A stretch of 64,000 nt of DNA. Origin: Campylorhamphus procurvoides. Taxonomy: Eukaryota; Chordata; Aves; Passeriformes; Dendrocolaptidae. The notes beneath the pieces are model-generated. The model ran no database searches and was not told where the DNA came from. It worked only from the letters and a program-made list of their open reading frames with translations. The position numbers were made by a program, and so were the translations under genes. Below are positions 12,471 through 25,290 of the stretch, one piece after another. Positions within the stretch are counted from its first letter, which is position 1, and each line of letters begins with the position of its first letter. The DNA is taken from contig WBMV01004764.1 of the NCBI GenBank assembly GCA_013396655.1, positions 452,088-516,087 of the forward strand, in the 5' to 3' direction.

Positions 12471-14060
12471 GCATGGCACTCTGCCTGGCCCAACACACCT
12501 AGGAAGAGCCAGGACTGCTCACTTGGACATTGGGGAGCAAAATTTTCTCATATGCTGCACCACAGCCTGAAACTCCATCTGCACCCAGGTTCCCCAGGAG
12601 CTGCTTCTCAAGGGCATCCACAAGGGCTTTTCCTTTCACTGAAATATGATCTGATTCACATGCAGTGTTGTGTGACTTGACACTCACCTTTGAATTCATC
12701 CATGTTATATGTAACACTGGAAACAGTCCAGTTTCCTCAAGCCCACATGTGGGATGAGACGATGAGCTGCCCTGTGTTGGTTGTGGTGATTGGTATCACA
12801 TGCCTTGGGGTCACCACCCAAACTTGGCCTCACAAATGACTCCCTCTTTAAAACAGGATAAAATGTCCATGTGTAGCAGCATCCCACCTAACTCTGGCCA
12901 CTGTTATCCTGGCAGACAGCCTCTAAATGAGTCCAGTAAATTCAAGAAAAAAAAGTGTAGGGATAGATATGAAGTGACTGAGGAAGAAAACCAGAAGAAC
13001 ATTTACCTCTGGGTGCTTGGTGGTACTCCTGAGTGCTGAGAGCAGGCTCATATCAGTTGCTCTGAAGACAAGAGAAGGCAAACATTAAATTGCCAACTAA
13101 TTAAGGTTAGCCAAGCATAGCTTTAGAATTTCCTTTCAGAGGATAAAACCTTAGCTGCTGGCAAATTGAGATGCCCTTAAGGATAGAAAATTACATTAAT
13201 CTAACAGTCAGACTTCCATAACACTTTCTCTGGGATTTCCCAGATGGTGAATGAGTTCTGTGGACCATGTTTTAATAAGCCAACATTTCAGGAAGCATCC
13301 AGACTGACTGCACATACTCTGCACAAAAATCTGTGGATGTTCAATAGATCTGAAAGCTCAGGAACATGTTTGGCTTAGCATGCATGCTCAGCTTAGTTGA
13401 ATAACATGAATGAGCATGGCAAATCCAGAATCCTGGACACGTCAGACTTACCATACTATAGATTCACACAAGCAGAACAACACTGTCTGAAATCCTCTTG
13501 ACTATCAAGCTGACTATGGGGTAGCTAATCTGTGCTTGTATGGCAGAAACAGTGCAGATTTCCAGATTTATGTCAGCTCAGACAAGGATCTATCATGCAG
13601 TTACTGAGCAGGGCTGCCCACTGGCAAAAAACCCTGGGCCAATGTAAAAGCCCCGAGGCTCTGCCTAGCAGCATGTCTGCAAGGAAAATGGAACATCCTC
13701 AGGAGCACTCAGATCTGGGGGACCTTGTGTTAACCCCATGGTAACAACAAGGGCTTGCTTAAGTCCCCTTTGCCCCTGACAGACAGATGCTTTTTTTCTT
13801 CAGACAGCCCGTGCCTGGTGTCAGTATTCAGAAGGTTGCGCTTGTTTGTACTAGCCCAGATGAGGAGCCTATGCAATGCTAATTATATGCTGTAGGTACC
13901 TGTTAAGCCATTTTATAGACAGTTGTGAGTCTTTATAATTTAAAGGGACAAGTGCAGTGAGTTATATGTAAATGAAGTCTGGCTTAGTGTCACAGCATGT
14001 ATAAAGGATACGAGAGGCAAATAAACCAGGGAGCCCTTTTCTTCTCTGCATTACTGCTAA

Positions 14061-14345
14061 GGAGGCAGGCAAAGTGGAGGCTGATGTTGGCTGCTGATGG
14101 GGAAGCAGTGGTTTGCTAGCACAGCCAGAGGCACTGCATGTCCCAAAGCAGAGTGTACCCGTCAGGAACTGGGTGTAGCAGGGGCCTCTCCTCGCCAAAC
14201 CCCAGCTGGCAGGTTGGGATTGGCAAGGAAGGGAACGCCCGCAGCAGCCCTGGAGGGAGGGAAAGGCTGCATCCAAGCTCTCCCCTCCCAAATCCCTGGG
14301 GCCATGTTCCCGCCCAGCGCCGGTGCTTGCCACTCAGAGGACAAA
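14061..14345. other. GC-rich patch with overlapping short ORFs
   Basis: Local GC content is clearly above the flanks, with about seven CpGs. Open frames of 62-123 codons occur here in several frames on both strands, as expected when GC-rich sequence lowers stop frequency. No peptide is recognisable. It could be an exon of a non-coding transcript, an old CpG-rich insertion or just an isochore fluctuation. Confidence 0.4.
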
Positions 14346-16766
14346 CCCACAAAGAAATGTGCTTGAAGGAAAAACCAAAAAAAGCAGGAAAATGGCTAGG
14401 GAAGTAAAGCTCACTGTGCCTATGACCAAGTTCCCAGAGCTATGCAATTTCCTAGGAGGTATCACATGTGATATCACAACAACAAACCATGAACAGATAA
14501 AGTGGTATTATTTTACGTACTGCAGTGCAGGTTCAGCTATGGTGTTCCCTGGAGGCAAAGGCCTAGCAGGATTCCTAAAAGGACTTGAACCTGTCTTGAA
14601 CAGTGAGGGATACAGAAGTGCCTTCTTGTACACTCACCTCATGTCATAAGACAATCCATCAATAATGGAGACAAGGGACTTTTTACAAGAGGCTAGTATT
14701 CTTGTGAGTCCTGTCTTCCAAATTCTCTTATTCTTCTCTGTTTGTATTAGTCACATCTGAAAACTGAAGCCAGAAACTGAACCAGATATTATGTTACTTC
14801 TCTAATAGTTTGTATGCTGATCTAGGAGGATAGAGAGGTGACACGACTCAGCAGAGGCCTGAGATTTAGAACCCTGCTGACTTTCATGAAGGTATTCCTC
14901 ATTTGGTCATCTCTTGGCAAAGTTTTGCTTCCACAGACACCACCTTGCCACAGCTGGCAGTAACTGGTGGTGGTGAGGACAGTTACTATATTGGAGCAGG
15001 TGCCTGCTGAAGCAAATTACTGGTTCACCCATCAGACGGTCATTCCTGATCATCAGGAAAAAGCCATCTGGAAGAAATGTAAAATTTCAGCTTCCAAGCT
15101 GATCTATGTGTGATCCTGAATGAATTTATGCAAAAGGTGTTTCACAAACCAGACATGGCTATCCCAGGGCCCGCACTTCTCCCAGTGCTCTGATGGATGA
15201 GCAAGTCCTAAGTTAAGTGCCACGGAGTGTGGCTCACCCCCTGGAGAAGCCACCCTTCCCTTCCCTCCCTGCTTTCCTTCAGGCGAGAGATACCTCCAGG
15301 GATTAGATCATCCCTTGGTGTCAAGGCTTCATGCTCGGTTGCCAGCCATGGGTGGGTGTGTTATTAGTTAGATTTACATGCCTAAAACGTCATTTGTGCA
15401 ACCACCCCAGGGCATGGCAATGAATGCGCAAAGAACACAACAATATGAAAGAGAAGTTCAATAAGCAGAAAAAGCCGTGTCCAAGTTGAAGTACCCTCAC
15501 AAACAGGTCAACTCTACTTGCAGCAAATTAGCTAATATGATTTTTCAAAGGATTTACTACAGGATGGGCTTTGGTTTTGAATGCTTCTTTCAGTTGTATT
15601 CATGTTGCTCAACTAGATACAGTACATGCTCAGTAAATGTCTCTGAAATGTAAAACATGAAGTTGAAGAGTCCCACATCTCCAGAGCACCCACAATAGGC
15701 ATTAAATCAGAGGGACTTCATAGGCCATGACCATACAGAAGTTATTCGTTTACCTAAACTAGGCACTTGCAGGCTGCCACTCTGTCTGTGTTCAAAGCAC
15801 CTCCCTCTGTGGCACTAGGATGCTGCTGTCACAACAGAGTAGTAAAATCACAAGGAACTCCAGACAGAGGGTAAAATAGGAACTCACTGTCAGAGAAATG
15901 TAACAGATTACAAGCAGCCGACACCGTATTAAAACAAACTGTAAATGTGTTTTAAACATTTTTATGGCAAAAAAAAATTATGAATCTATTTTAAAGGATT
16001 CACACTGTTCATTACCAAGGCAAAATTAACAGCCACAGTCAAATGTTGTTGTGAAAACCATGCACGGGAGCATAAGGCTAGTGAAAAGCAATTTCAAATC
16101 ATATCAATACCACATTATCAGAAGTGCAGGAGGAAAACAGGTGAATTGAAATTGTGTCCAAAATCTATCCTCCTGATGGGCTGGCTCTGGATCAGTTGTC
16201 AAGGGAGGAGCTGTACTTTCCTCCTCCCGTAGCACTGGGAAGGAATAAAGAGCCAGGGCTGCAGCTCTCAAGGGGAGAAAGGGAAGTGTGGAATTCAAAA
16301 AAAAGTACAGAATGAGAAACTTTCAGATGGCTTTTGGGGCATGGGGTTCAAAATGTCACTTCAGATCTCTGGCTGTTTTGCTGCACCCATTTGCACATAT
16401 TTGCTTCTCCTCAGTCTCTGCCTGCTCTATGGCCCAGGCCACCACAAGGCACAGGAGTTATCCAGCGGCTTACACATTGCCCATGCAACTATGCCATCTC
16501 AGTCCTACCGCTGGTGCAGCCCTGTTTACCTGATTACATCGCTTTTGTTCACATTAAGTGTTCATTGTGAAACTCTCTCAAGACAGGAAAAACTAGATAA
16601 CAGGAGAAGAGCTCCTCTGTGGAGATTGCCACAGATGACACCTGTTTTCATGGTTCAAGACATCAGCATGACATCCAAAATGATCAAAAAATTTCCTGAG
16701 ATGTCCTAAGCATGCCATTATTTTTCACAGCTAGTCTGTGAAAGGAATAAGAAAACCAGAATTTAT

Positions 16767-16861
16767 TTCAGTTTGCATTCACAAAATGTACGCAAAGAAT
16801 CTAAAGCAGGACAGAGAGCACACTCACCCCACCACTCCTGGGAAATCACAAGTAAGAAGAG
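16767..16861 (+). repeat. Unrecognised dispersed repeat, copy 2
   Basis: Partner of 10,404-10,499, same orientation, about 6.4 kb downstream, about 83% identical by eye. The substitutions are scattered, so the two copies diverged some time ago. The separation and lack of flanking similarity favour dispersed insertions over a local tandem event. Confidence 0.75.
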
Positions 16862-18439
16862 CCATACTTTTAAAAACTGTTTTGAGGAAATCAATTGTAT
16901 AAGAAAAAAAAGATTTAAAGCAATTCACAGGAGTGGCTGGCACATCTGCTAAATTATTCAGATAAAATCAACAACGCCACAGACAAATTCTTGTTAAAAT
17001 TCCTCTGGTTGCTACTAGAAAAATAAACAGACTGAGCCCACTCTTCATGTTTCTTTTTAACAAATCTAATCACCATCCCCTGAGGCTGTTTCTGTCCTAG
17101 ACATCAGTCATTATCCCTCAACACAGCAGCACAGTTCCAATCCCAAGTCCTCTCTTCTTTATTTCATCCATTCAGATATTCTCCCCTCCTTCCTTGCTGG
17201 GTTGCGTTGGCAGGTGTAGAGGAGAGGGTGGAAACTTGCCTTCCCACCTGCAGGGAGAGAATATTATCCTTTCCTGTTCTGTGGAAATGTGGGAGCTGCC
17301 TATGATGCTGCAAGACAAATCTAAGTTTACTTTTAAATAGTACTGTCTTGATTTTTGGCACTCCAGGTTTAGGAAGGGGCTTGATCTGATCATGTCTCAT
17401 GCTGTGTTCCTTAAAAACCTCAAATTGTGAAGCTGTGATCCAGAAAGAACACAGCAGTTGGTATCATCTTGTGGAATAATCTGCTTCAAAATGTTCTCAA
17501 ATCTACATCTGAGCACACCTGTAAGATTAATTAATTCATTCATTACACCAAATTGAAACTTTCTGATAGCAAATAGATGTTTTTGATTGAATAAAAATAA
17601 ACTACTAAAAGTAAAGTTATAACCTTTGCATTTTTCTCAAATTTGAAAAGCCGACATGTAGTACTAAATACAGAATTATTTACTTAACAATTTTCCTATA
17701 AAATACACTGAGCTGTTTTGTGTTGGATTAAAAGCAAAAACTATTTGATTCTAAAAGTCCCTTTATAGACTCACTACATGGGCCACATGTTACAGTTTGT
17801 TCTCTGTTTCAGTAGTGTAAAGTTTCTAGATTTACACAGCTAAATTAATGTCAATGTATAATCTAGGGCTCTGGTTACCTACAGATTATTTTCAATTCTA
17901 AATTTTAATTAGCCTCACAAATTCAATGCAATAACTTATTGTTAAGCACATGCATACAGACTGTGACTTGTAAACTTATACATAGCAGATGATGGACATT
18001 TTACTATATCACCAAGAACTGACAGTATGTGATGGAGACTTCTGATATTGTTTGTATTAAATGTCATTCCCAAAAGGAGACAGTACTTTTATGTAAATAG
18101 AATATTTTTCTTGTTTCTATGTAAAGTATTAATGCAAAACATAACAAACCAACAAAGCTGTGCTATCAGAAGGGACATCATTGAAACACATTTCTAATTC
18201 CTTGAAGAGTCATGTTTTATTGTTATTTAAGAGGATATAGTGGTACAATCAGGACTGTTTTGAAACCACACCTAGCAACAGTTTGAGGAATTTGTTGAGC
18301 AAAAACTTCACTTACAGTCAGTGGACAATTTCTCTAAATTTTCAGTATGAAAAAGTTTTGAAGTAAAATATAGATAAGTTTGCTCTTTAGATAGCTGAAA
18401 TATGCTGCTCTTTATCCTTAGTTACAGCACTGACCTCAG

Positions 18440-18550
18440 GCAGCCCCAGAAAATGTCAATGGAGGATTGCAGCCAACAGACTACTAAAGCTCCATCCTGT
18501 CCTGTGAATGTCCCATTGATTTCAGTGGTGTGGGACTCATCAGAAAAGCT
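18440..18550. repeat. Possible ancient amniote repeat remnant
   Basis: Contains GTCAATGGAGGATTG near 18,456 and CCCATTGATTTCAGTGG near 18,512, in inverted relation. The CCATTGA(C/T)TTCAATGG-type phrase is common in old reptile and bird interspersed repeats of the L3/CR1 kind. A weaker similar phrase (CCATTGGCTTTAATAGG) lies near 18,820. Assignment rests on remembered consensus phrases only. Confidence 0.3.
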
Positions 18551-21500
18551 TTGTTGAAAAATGGTCATGTGCAATTCTACTCTAGGATTCCTCTTTTAAT
18601 TATGCCATTCTCAAAAATTGTTAGTGCCAGCAGCAATGTTCACTGGCCTAGAGTTTGTCTCAAGTTTCTTTTTAACAACAAGACTAAGGAGAGCATTCTG
18701 CTCTGTTTCACATGCTTTCCATGCAGACAGTTTAGCTTATAAAGCATACCTTCTTCTGTGGGATCCTAAAGCTGTAAAAATTATAAACTGCTGCACACCT
18801 CCACCTAACAGAAGAGCTGCCATTGGCTTTAATAGGAATCGTGCTGGCACTTCATTAATGCAGTGCAGATTACTTTTACTACCTTTCCAGGAAAGAGGAG
18901 AGCTCTATCAGCATATATGGGACATTATTGTCATTTGTGTATGAAGAGGCAAGTGGGTCTGCTGCAAAGAGTCCTTTGATCATTTATGATCCAGATGGAT
19001 TGAGAAATATCATTTCCTTAACAAGGGCTGAGCCACCTCTTTGATTTGTTTTCTCCTACTAATGACAAGTGTCCCATAAAGTTCATCATACTCCAGTAAT
19101 GTTTCTCAAATTGTGGATTGACTCCTTTGAAGACCTGAAAGCATTCAAAAGAGGCCATGTAACACTAACAAAAGCAGAGTTAGTCAGCTCAGTTCTTCCA
19201 GGCAAACAGTTGTGTTTACTTGCTACCAGTGTTCACCAGCCCAGGAACTATGATCTTCTCATTGTTTTTAATTGGCTGACATTAGTTTGGTCCCTTCAGC
19301 ACATGGGCATGATTGTTTATACTTGCAAGCAGTAATTACCACCAACTCGCATTATCCCATCCTAAAGGGACTGACCTGCTATCAATCCAGAAGGTTGTAC
19401 AAAAGATGAATAAACAGAAAAGGTTGCATTTTCAGAAATCCTTGACATATCATGATGAAAGCAGAATAGACAGCAATTTTTTATTATTATTTTTAAAAAG
19501 GTAAATAATAGAGGGACTTGAAACTGTGGAATATAGAAAGAGGAGGTAGGATATTCAGCTGGCCTTCACACCCACAGAAAAACTTACTTTTAGGAGACAA
19601 GGGCATTGTATGAATTTGGAAGGTGGCAAACTAATAAGAAAGGAGCGAGTGAGAAGGGAGACTCAAAGCACACTCATTAAAATCAAGACCTTGAGAACAA
19701 AATTAGTCATGAGCCCAAAGAATGCAAAAAGGAGAAAAATATAATTGCCTAATCATCAGCACCAATAGCTGGACAACAAATATGAGCGACGGGAGTTACA
19801 CAACGATCAACGTGACAGTGTTACAGAGCCCAGCATGATGAGTATGTTAAAGCGAATTGCTAGGAGCTGCATAGGCACAGGGCACAGAGGAGATGGCCTT
19901 GCACGTCATGTAAAGTACATCATGAAGGGTGTGTAGCTCAGAAATCACTCACAGCTAAAAAGTTTGGCAAAACTCTGCCCATTTGGACTGTGTGTTCAAC
20001 TCAGCCACCACAGGCTCTTTCCAGCCAAGCTGCTCTCTTTGCAGACCTGTTAGAGGTGTGCTCCCCTAGAACTAATCTCCAAGTTGCTGGCACTAGGGGA
20101 GAAAATTATTTTGAAAGTTTATGAATTAATATTGTCACTTATGAAGTCCAAGATGAGTAAACAGGTGGGCTGGTTTGCAGACTATCAAATCGAATCAGCT
20201 AGCTAGATGACTAGATCCATAATGAGTTATGTGGTGCCAGTGCAGAAAGATGCATTATCGCTCACATCTTCTACCTGAATGAAGCATGTTGTGCGTCTCC
20301 TGTGGCCATCAAACAAATGCAAATGTACAGGTTATCGTTTCCTAATTTCAAGATTAATTGCCTCTGATATAAAGTAAATCTGTACTAGAGCTGGATTGAA
20401 GATAGTTTATACCAGTATTTTTGGCACAAGGGATTATATGCCATGAGTTACATGTAAAGACTGTGAAGTCCAAATCATTAATCTATTCAGCTCATGATTT
20501 GAAAGGACAAATGCATGAATAAGTCTATGAAATTCTTGAGAAACTTTGTAGATATTCAATAAGCCACAGTTCAAAATGCCAAGGGCAACCGTCCTTTCCT
20601 TTAGGAAGGAAATGTGAGGGCAGGTATTACATTAAATGCTACGAAACAAAAAGGAAGCTGATAACAATTATTACTAATTAAAAGATAGGGACTAATAAAA
20701 AAATAAAAGTACAATGACAAAAAATAGCATGTTGTGAATAAGGAAAGTCTTCTATAATGAACAGATTAATAGATTCTAGAGCGTCTCTATAACATAGTGT
20801 GATATGAGAATGTAAAAATTATCAGTAGCAGTATACAAAGGGCAGAAGTGTTAACCAGATCTATTCTGTATTGGTAATCATCCCAGCTGGTATATAGTCA
20901 CCTAAGGTAGTGATGAAAGGTGAAGCCTTGAAGCTCTGTAAGTCCTCCTGTTTGGCAAAACAGCAGTGCCAAACTTGCTTTCATATCTCAAAATCTTCCT
21001 AATTAATTCAAAGATTCAAAGATTATGAATCTGTTGTGATCATCTATCCTACCTCCTATATAGCACAGTCCATAGGATTTGCATGAATCCCATCTTAAAC
21101 TACAGAACATCTACAAGGAGCACACCTACTTGTAAGACTGGAACTATAAAACTGAGAGGTTCCTTCTTGTCAAAGCTTGTTTTCGTTCAACTTCTGGCCA
21201 TCAGAGCCTCCCACCTATCTGCATTGTTCACAGGCTACAGAGTGGTCCCTCCTTTACCTTCTCCCCAGTCAAATATGAACATTATGAGATACATTTTACC
21301 ATTTCTCAGGGCTTTGTTTGCACACTTGCTAACAGGGTAGCATTTGTCCTTGTCCTTTGAATAGCCAGACTGGATACTGAACACCAGCAATTGTTAAACT
21401 GTGCTAAGTGCACAGCAGTGTCTGCTGGAGAAAACTAAATGCATGTACAAGTATGGGCACACATTTGCTCACACTATGTCATGGTTAGTTCCATAGCACA

Positions 21501-22144
21501 TTTTGGGAATATGTGAACCAGCCCTCTGCCAGCCAGTGCCTGAGTGTGGTTTGAGGGGTAGCATGGGACAAGTTGCTCAAGCAAGCAGTATGGGTGAGGC
21601 CACTTTGTTCAGGGGACTCCAGGTGTATGGAGGCTAGCTGTGCTATCCCAGTTGTCCACATAGACAGAGAACTGAACCTGGCCCACTTTACTGATTAGCA
21701 AAGATATAGACTTTATAAGCTTCTCTGACCAATTTCCTCATATTTTTTAACTTCAAGGGTTACAGAAGTTTGTTTTTCAATGACCCACACCACCAGCTCA
21801 TGCTCAGACAGTTATTCACCCTGTTTACCATGTCCCTCTGAACATCACTCTTCCCCAGCCCAGATTTGTCCATGCCATCTGAATGACCTAAGATTTTTGT
21901 TCTCTCTCCAATAACTTTATATTCAACCATTTTAAAACAAACAATCAAAGGTCACTTGAATTACAATACTGTCCCTTTGACATTTGCTAGTTTCTTCAGC
22001 ATTAATGTCCTTTGCAAATTTCATTTGCACTAGTTCTGTCTGTATGTATATGTGGAAAAAGTACTGAACATCACAGAAGAATAATTTCTCAAAGAACTTT
22101 GATATAACAAGTCTGTTTAAGGAAGAGGAACTTTCATGCTACAT

Positions 22145-22316
22145 AAGAGATTGTGCAATTTCCACCTGTGGAGACATTGTAAATTCAGCTGGACAAAGAC
22201 CCTGAGCAACTTGATCTGCCTTTGAAGCTGGTACTGCTCTGAGCAAGGGGCTGGACCACAGGACCTGCAAAGGTGCCTTCCAACCCAAATGATTCTGTGA
22301 TGATTCTCCATTTGCA
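22145..22316 (+). mobile_element. CR1 LINE fragment, extreme 3' end, forward
   Basis: About 170 bp of the CR1 3' terminus. Landmarks in order are GACCCTGAGCAACTTGATCTGC (trimmed here to its core GAGCAACTTGATCTG, about 22,202), CTGAGCAAGGGGCTGGA (about 22,237), GGTGCCTTCCAACCCAAATG (about 22,272) and terminal ATTCTGTGATGATTCT. It lies about 400 bp upstream of the CpG island. A minus-strand 124-codon frame (22,139-22,513) reads through it and is not a gene. Confidence 0.85.
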
Positions 22317-22841
22317 TGACAAGGCTTGTCGGCTGGCCAGCTCTCAATCACCATAACACATGCCATGTTAATTTTATATTGCTTGGCTTTCTTAATTGCT
22401 GTCTCACGTGATGTTGGGTCAAATTTGGTCATTTCCATCGTTCTTATCAAACTAAGTTGCCACCTCATAAAAAAAGAGTCATAAATAAGATTTATCGTAT
22501 CACATTCATACATAGCGATTGTGACTGGTATTGATTATATTTTTTCCTTTAATTTTTTTTCAACGTAGTCTTAATGAACTTATCATTCTGCCCATGATTT
22601 GCAATAGGCCTTATGGTATCTACCAAAAACAGTTCTGGATTCCCAGCCCTTCCGGAGCTTCAGGAATCCCTGAACACGTGAGCAATTAGACACTCTTGAG
22701 AACGACTCTGCTCACTCGTTTCACCGCAGTTACCCGGGCGCCTTGTTTTCCACGCCCAGCTTCTCTCACAGCCCCTGGCAGGGCAGAGCTGCTCCCCCGC
22801 AGCCGGAACGCCGCTGGTGAGGTGACATTCTCCCAGGTGCG

Positions 22842-23126
22842 GTGTCCGCGGCTCCCACTGTCGCTGTCGCTGTCCCCGTGCCCTCCGTGCCGCGGGCAGT
22901 GCCGGGCAGGGCTGACCGAGCGCTCCCTCTCTTCCTCCTCCTCCTCCTCCTCCTGCTGCTGCTGCCGCCGGGCCGGGGGTGCGGGACCCACCCGGCGTGG
23001 GCGCTGCCCGTGCCCGTGCCCAGCCCGGCCCCACGGTCCGTGTCCCCGGCGCAGCTGCCCCTCATCGACAGCTCCGGCGGGGACAGCAGCGCAACGCGGG
23101 GCGCTTCTTGCTCTGCCCAAGGCTAA
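22842..23126 (+). other. Open frame with poly-leucine run inside CpG island (not a supported gene)
   Basis: A 94-codon frame with a run of ten leucines at residues 32-41 after L30-F31, followed by PPGRG and proline-rich sequence. It superficially resembles a signal peptide, but the preceding segment of about 27 residues is long for one. The run is simply the translation of a (CTC)n/(CTG)n microsatellite. The opposite strand gives a Glu/Gln run in a 153-codon frame (22,686-23,147). No conserved domain follows in either. It could be a genuine first coding exon only if a downstream exon joins it. Confidence 0.15.
22931..22970. repeat. (TCC)n-(TGC)n-(CGC) trinucleotide microsatellite
   Basis: About six CTC/TCC units run directly into four CTG units and then CCG units, inside the CpG island. 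Pure trinucleotide structure in a GC-rich promoter context makes it length-polymorphism prone. Confidence 0.9.
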
Positions 23127-25149
23127 AACCCTCTTAATGAGTCGCACGGAATGCAGAACGGCCGCGACGCCCTGTTAAGATGCAGGTCAAAACGTCCCGT
23201 TTGTCATGCATAGCCGAAATCTTACCTGTTTTGCTGGCCAATACAATGCAAACAAATTCCAGGAATTCTCACTGTTTTCTTTTTTTCCAGCCTGCTCTGT
23301 TTTTGAGTCAACAAGACATTGGTTTTTGTTCACTGTCTCATACACTTCCACAGCCTTTGTATTTGTCACTACCACATCCAGGGCCAAACACCAATGTCTC
23401 TCTTTCCACTTAGAGCATCTGACAGTATAGGCAGTGGATAACACTCCCAAAACATCACAAACTGACACATTGACTACTGAAAAAAGAACAACTGGTATTT
23501 CTGTCTTCAGCATTGCAGTAAACAGAAGATAAATGCATTTAATATTTTTTTTCCCTGCCAAATCCCAGTTACTTTTGGAAGAAAGTTTGGTAGCTAGCAC
23601 TGCATTTTGGTAACTGACCTTAAAAAATACAATCATCATGGCAATTTCAAGCTTGTGAGAAAACTTGTAACTATCACTACCAATTCCAAAATCTGCTTTA
23701 ATTTTTCCCCATCAACCCTATGGGTTTTCCTGCAGCAAATAGTTCTGCCTTTTGATGTTCAACCAACCAGTGTGTTTTGAATTCCAGTTATCACACAAAA
23801 AATGAAGTGGTATTGGCACTCATCATCTCTCACTTCCTGAGAAAGAAAATCTACCCAAACCAATCTTGCCACTCTGATTTTAATTGGTGTTCGGAGTACA
23901 AGGCCACCTTCCAAAACACTGCTCTTAGGCTCTCCTGATCATTACACATGTTAAGGAGGAAGCCATGGGGAGTTTTCTCTCTCCTGCTCTACATACCACC
24001 AGAAGTTAAGTGTCCTTAATACCAAGTTCCTTTCACCTGAGATGTCTTTCACAAACAGTACTTAACGACATATGATGAATCTGAGGAGGATGCACACCAT
24101 TCACAGACCCTGCAGCTCACTTAATAAATCATTGCTTTTGGCACTGGGACATCAGTGCTCCCCTTCCTAAGAGACAGTGAGATGCCCTACCCTGTATACC
24201 CTATCTCCCATCTCATTAGGTTTCTCTGCCACAGTAGAAATCTCTGGACTGAAATGTAGCCCTTTCATTTGTGCAGGATGGTCTTCAAAAGCAGAAATGC
24301 TGAAGTTTCATGAGAAATCTTGTATTTATGACATTGTGTGGAGCAATATTGTCTGGCTAACAATAGCTCTGCTTCTGCCAAATATAAGTATGTGGGACGA
24401 TCAAGAGATTACAGGATGGACCTGGTAATGAGCCAGCTTCAAGTGAGTAAGTGGCCACATATAATTATTATCCAAGGCCCTACCCTGCAAGAAGTTCAGT
24501 CTATCCCAGAAGAGTCCATTAGGTCCTGCTGAAATCATGTTGTGTTGATAGTACTAATGGTGATATAAATGTGGAACAAAAAGGAAGACATAAACCCTGC
24601 CCAAAGGCTTACAAAGAAAAACTAAAACAGAGGAACAACCCAGGCATGGGGATCTGCTTGTATCAGCAGAGGAAAGCATCAAAGGTAGAAATGGATCTCC
24701 GGAGGGAGAAGACAGACAGATGGTCCCATTTCAGATTGGGAGCATGCGACCTGTGAGAACTTCTGGCAGCTCACTCCACTTTCAGAGACATCCTATGTGA
24801 CTTAAGCAAAACACTAATGGATAGATATGTAATATCTAGGTTTCATTCTTGCCCTTTAGCATAAAGGCACCCACTGCCTTTCACAAGCTCTTCATTAGCC
24901 CCATAAGGAGACAAAAATGCTTTTGCAGCATGGGTGCAAAAACACTGAATATGACCTAGGAAGTGCCAGGAGAGGGACGAGTAGAAAGTTAAATTTCTCC
25001 TAAAGCACCAGTGCCTGAGTCCAGGCTGCAAGCAGATTCCTTCTTACAATCAGAGACAAGCTAAACCAGGTTGGTGACTGGACGTGGAAAGAGAAGGAGG
25101 AGGGTATAGTGGCAGAGATGACACCCAGGAGCCCAGGGGCAAACGAACT

Positions 25150-25290
25150 CACTCTGGAAGTGGAAGATTCAGGTTTGGATATCTTCTCTTCTGCCTGACT
25201 TAGAGCACTGATTTAATCTCAGGTCTTCTGTCTCCTAAACCAGCAAGCCTCTCAGGCTTCTCAACGTCAATGGCACTGATTTGCACAGAA
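25150..25290. repeat. Ancient palindromic SINE-like repeat
   Basis: The centre CTGCCTGACTTAGAG (about 25,190-25,205) separates two decayed inverted halves: TTCAGGTTTGGAT on the left and ATTTAATCTCAGGT...CTGTCTCCTAAACC on the right. This arrangement resembles an old palindromic tRNA-like repeat known from turtles, crocodiles and birds, whose halves read roughly 'ggttcaaatcc' and 'ggatttgaacc'. TCAATGGCACTGATTTGCACA follows (about 25,268), another phrase common in old reptilian repeats. A TTAGAGCACTGACTGGGG piece near 25,338 may belong to the same family. Orientation is not meaningful for a palindrome. Confidence 0.4.

Larger units (their letters stand above)
9668..22144. other. Non-coding stretch, no gene seen
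   Basis: A 12.5-kb block without a supportable exon. Contents I can name are listed separately: two copies of a ~96-bp dispersed repeat, a CA-rich tract, a GC-rich patch near 14.1-14.3 kb and old repeat debris near 18.5 kb. A small CpG pocket at about 19,785-19,920 (six or so CpGs) is unexplained. Pyrimidine-rich tracts at about 10,962-10,998 and 15,251-15,280 have no obvious partner exon. Confidence 0.55.
22675..23242. promoter_or_regulatory. CpG island, probable promoter
   Basis: I count roughly 50 CpGs between about 22,720 and 23,180, against a strongly CpG-depleted background. GC content rises abruptly and falls again within ~500 bp. Flanking elements fit a promoter: a perfect CACGTG E-box at 22,675-22,680 and a GGCCAAT box at 23,236-23,242. 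A reasonable splice donor (CCGCTG|GTGAGG) occurs at 22,816/22,817 on the plus strand, so a short untranslated first exon reading right is possible. The minus strand also has open, GC-rich frames and a CCCGG|GTAACT donor-like site, so direction is unknown. No TATA box seen. It may drive a non-coding RNA or an alternative first exon of a gene outside the window. Confidence 0.7.

Noticed and set aside
14323..14649. 108-codon forward frame
   Set aside because: No recognisable family, no splice context, and it starts inside a GC-rich patch where frames are open on both strands.
16288..16709. Three overlapping forward frames of 78-122 codons
   Set aside because: Overlap in all three frames of one strand without a dominant one; none resembles a protein.
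19785..19920. Small CpG pocket, considered as an LTR or promoter
   Set aside because: Only about six CpGs and no TATA, poly(A) or LTR-end structure could be placed.
22139..22513. 124-codon minus-strand frame that looks partly protein-like
   Set aside because: About half is antisense CR1 3' end; the remainder matches nothing I recognise and is short.
22686..23147. 153-codon minus-strand frame with Glu/Gln runs
   Set aside because: Composition is dictated by the CpG island and trinucleotide repeat; no domain, and the opposite strand is equally open.
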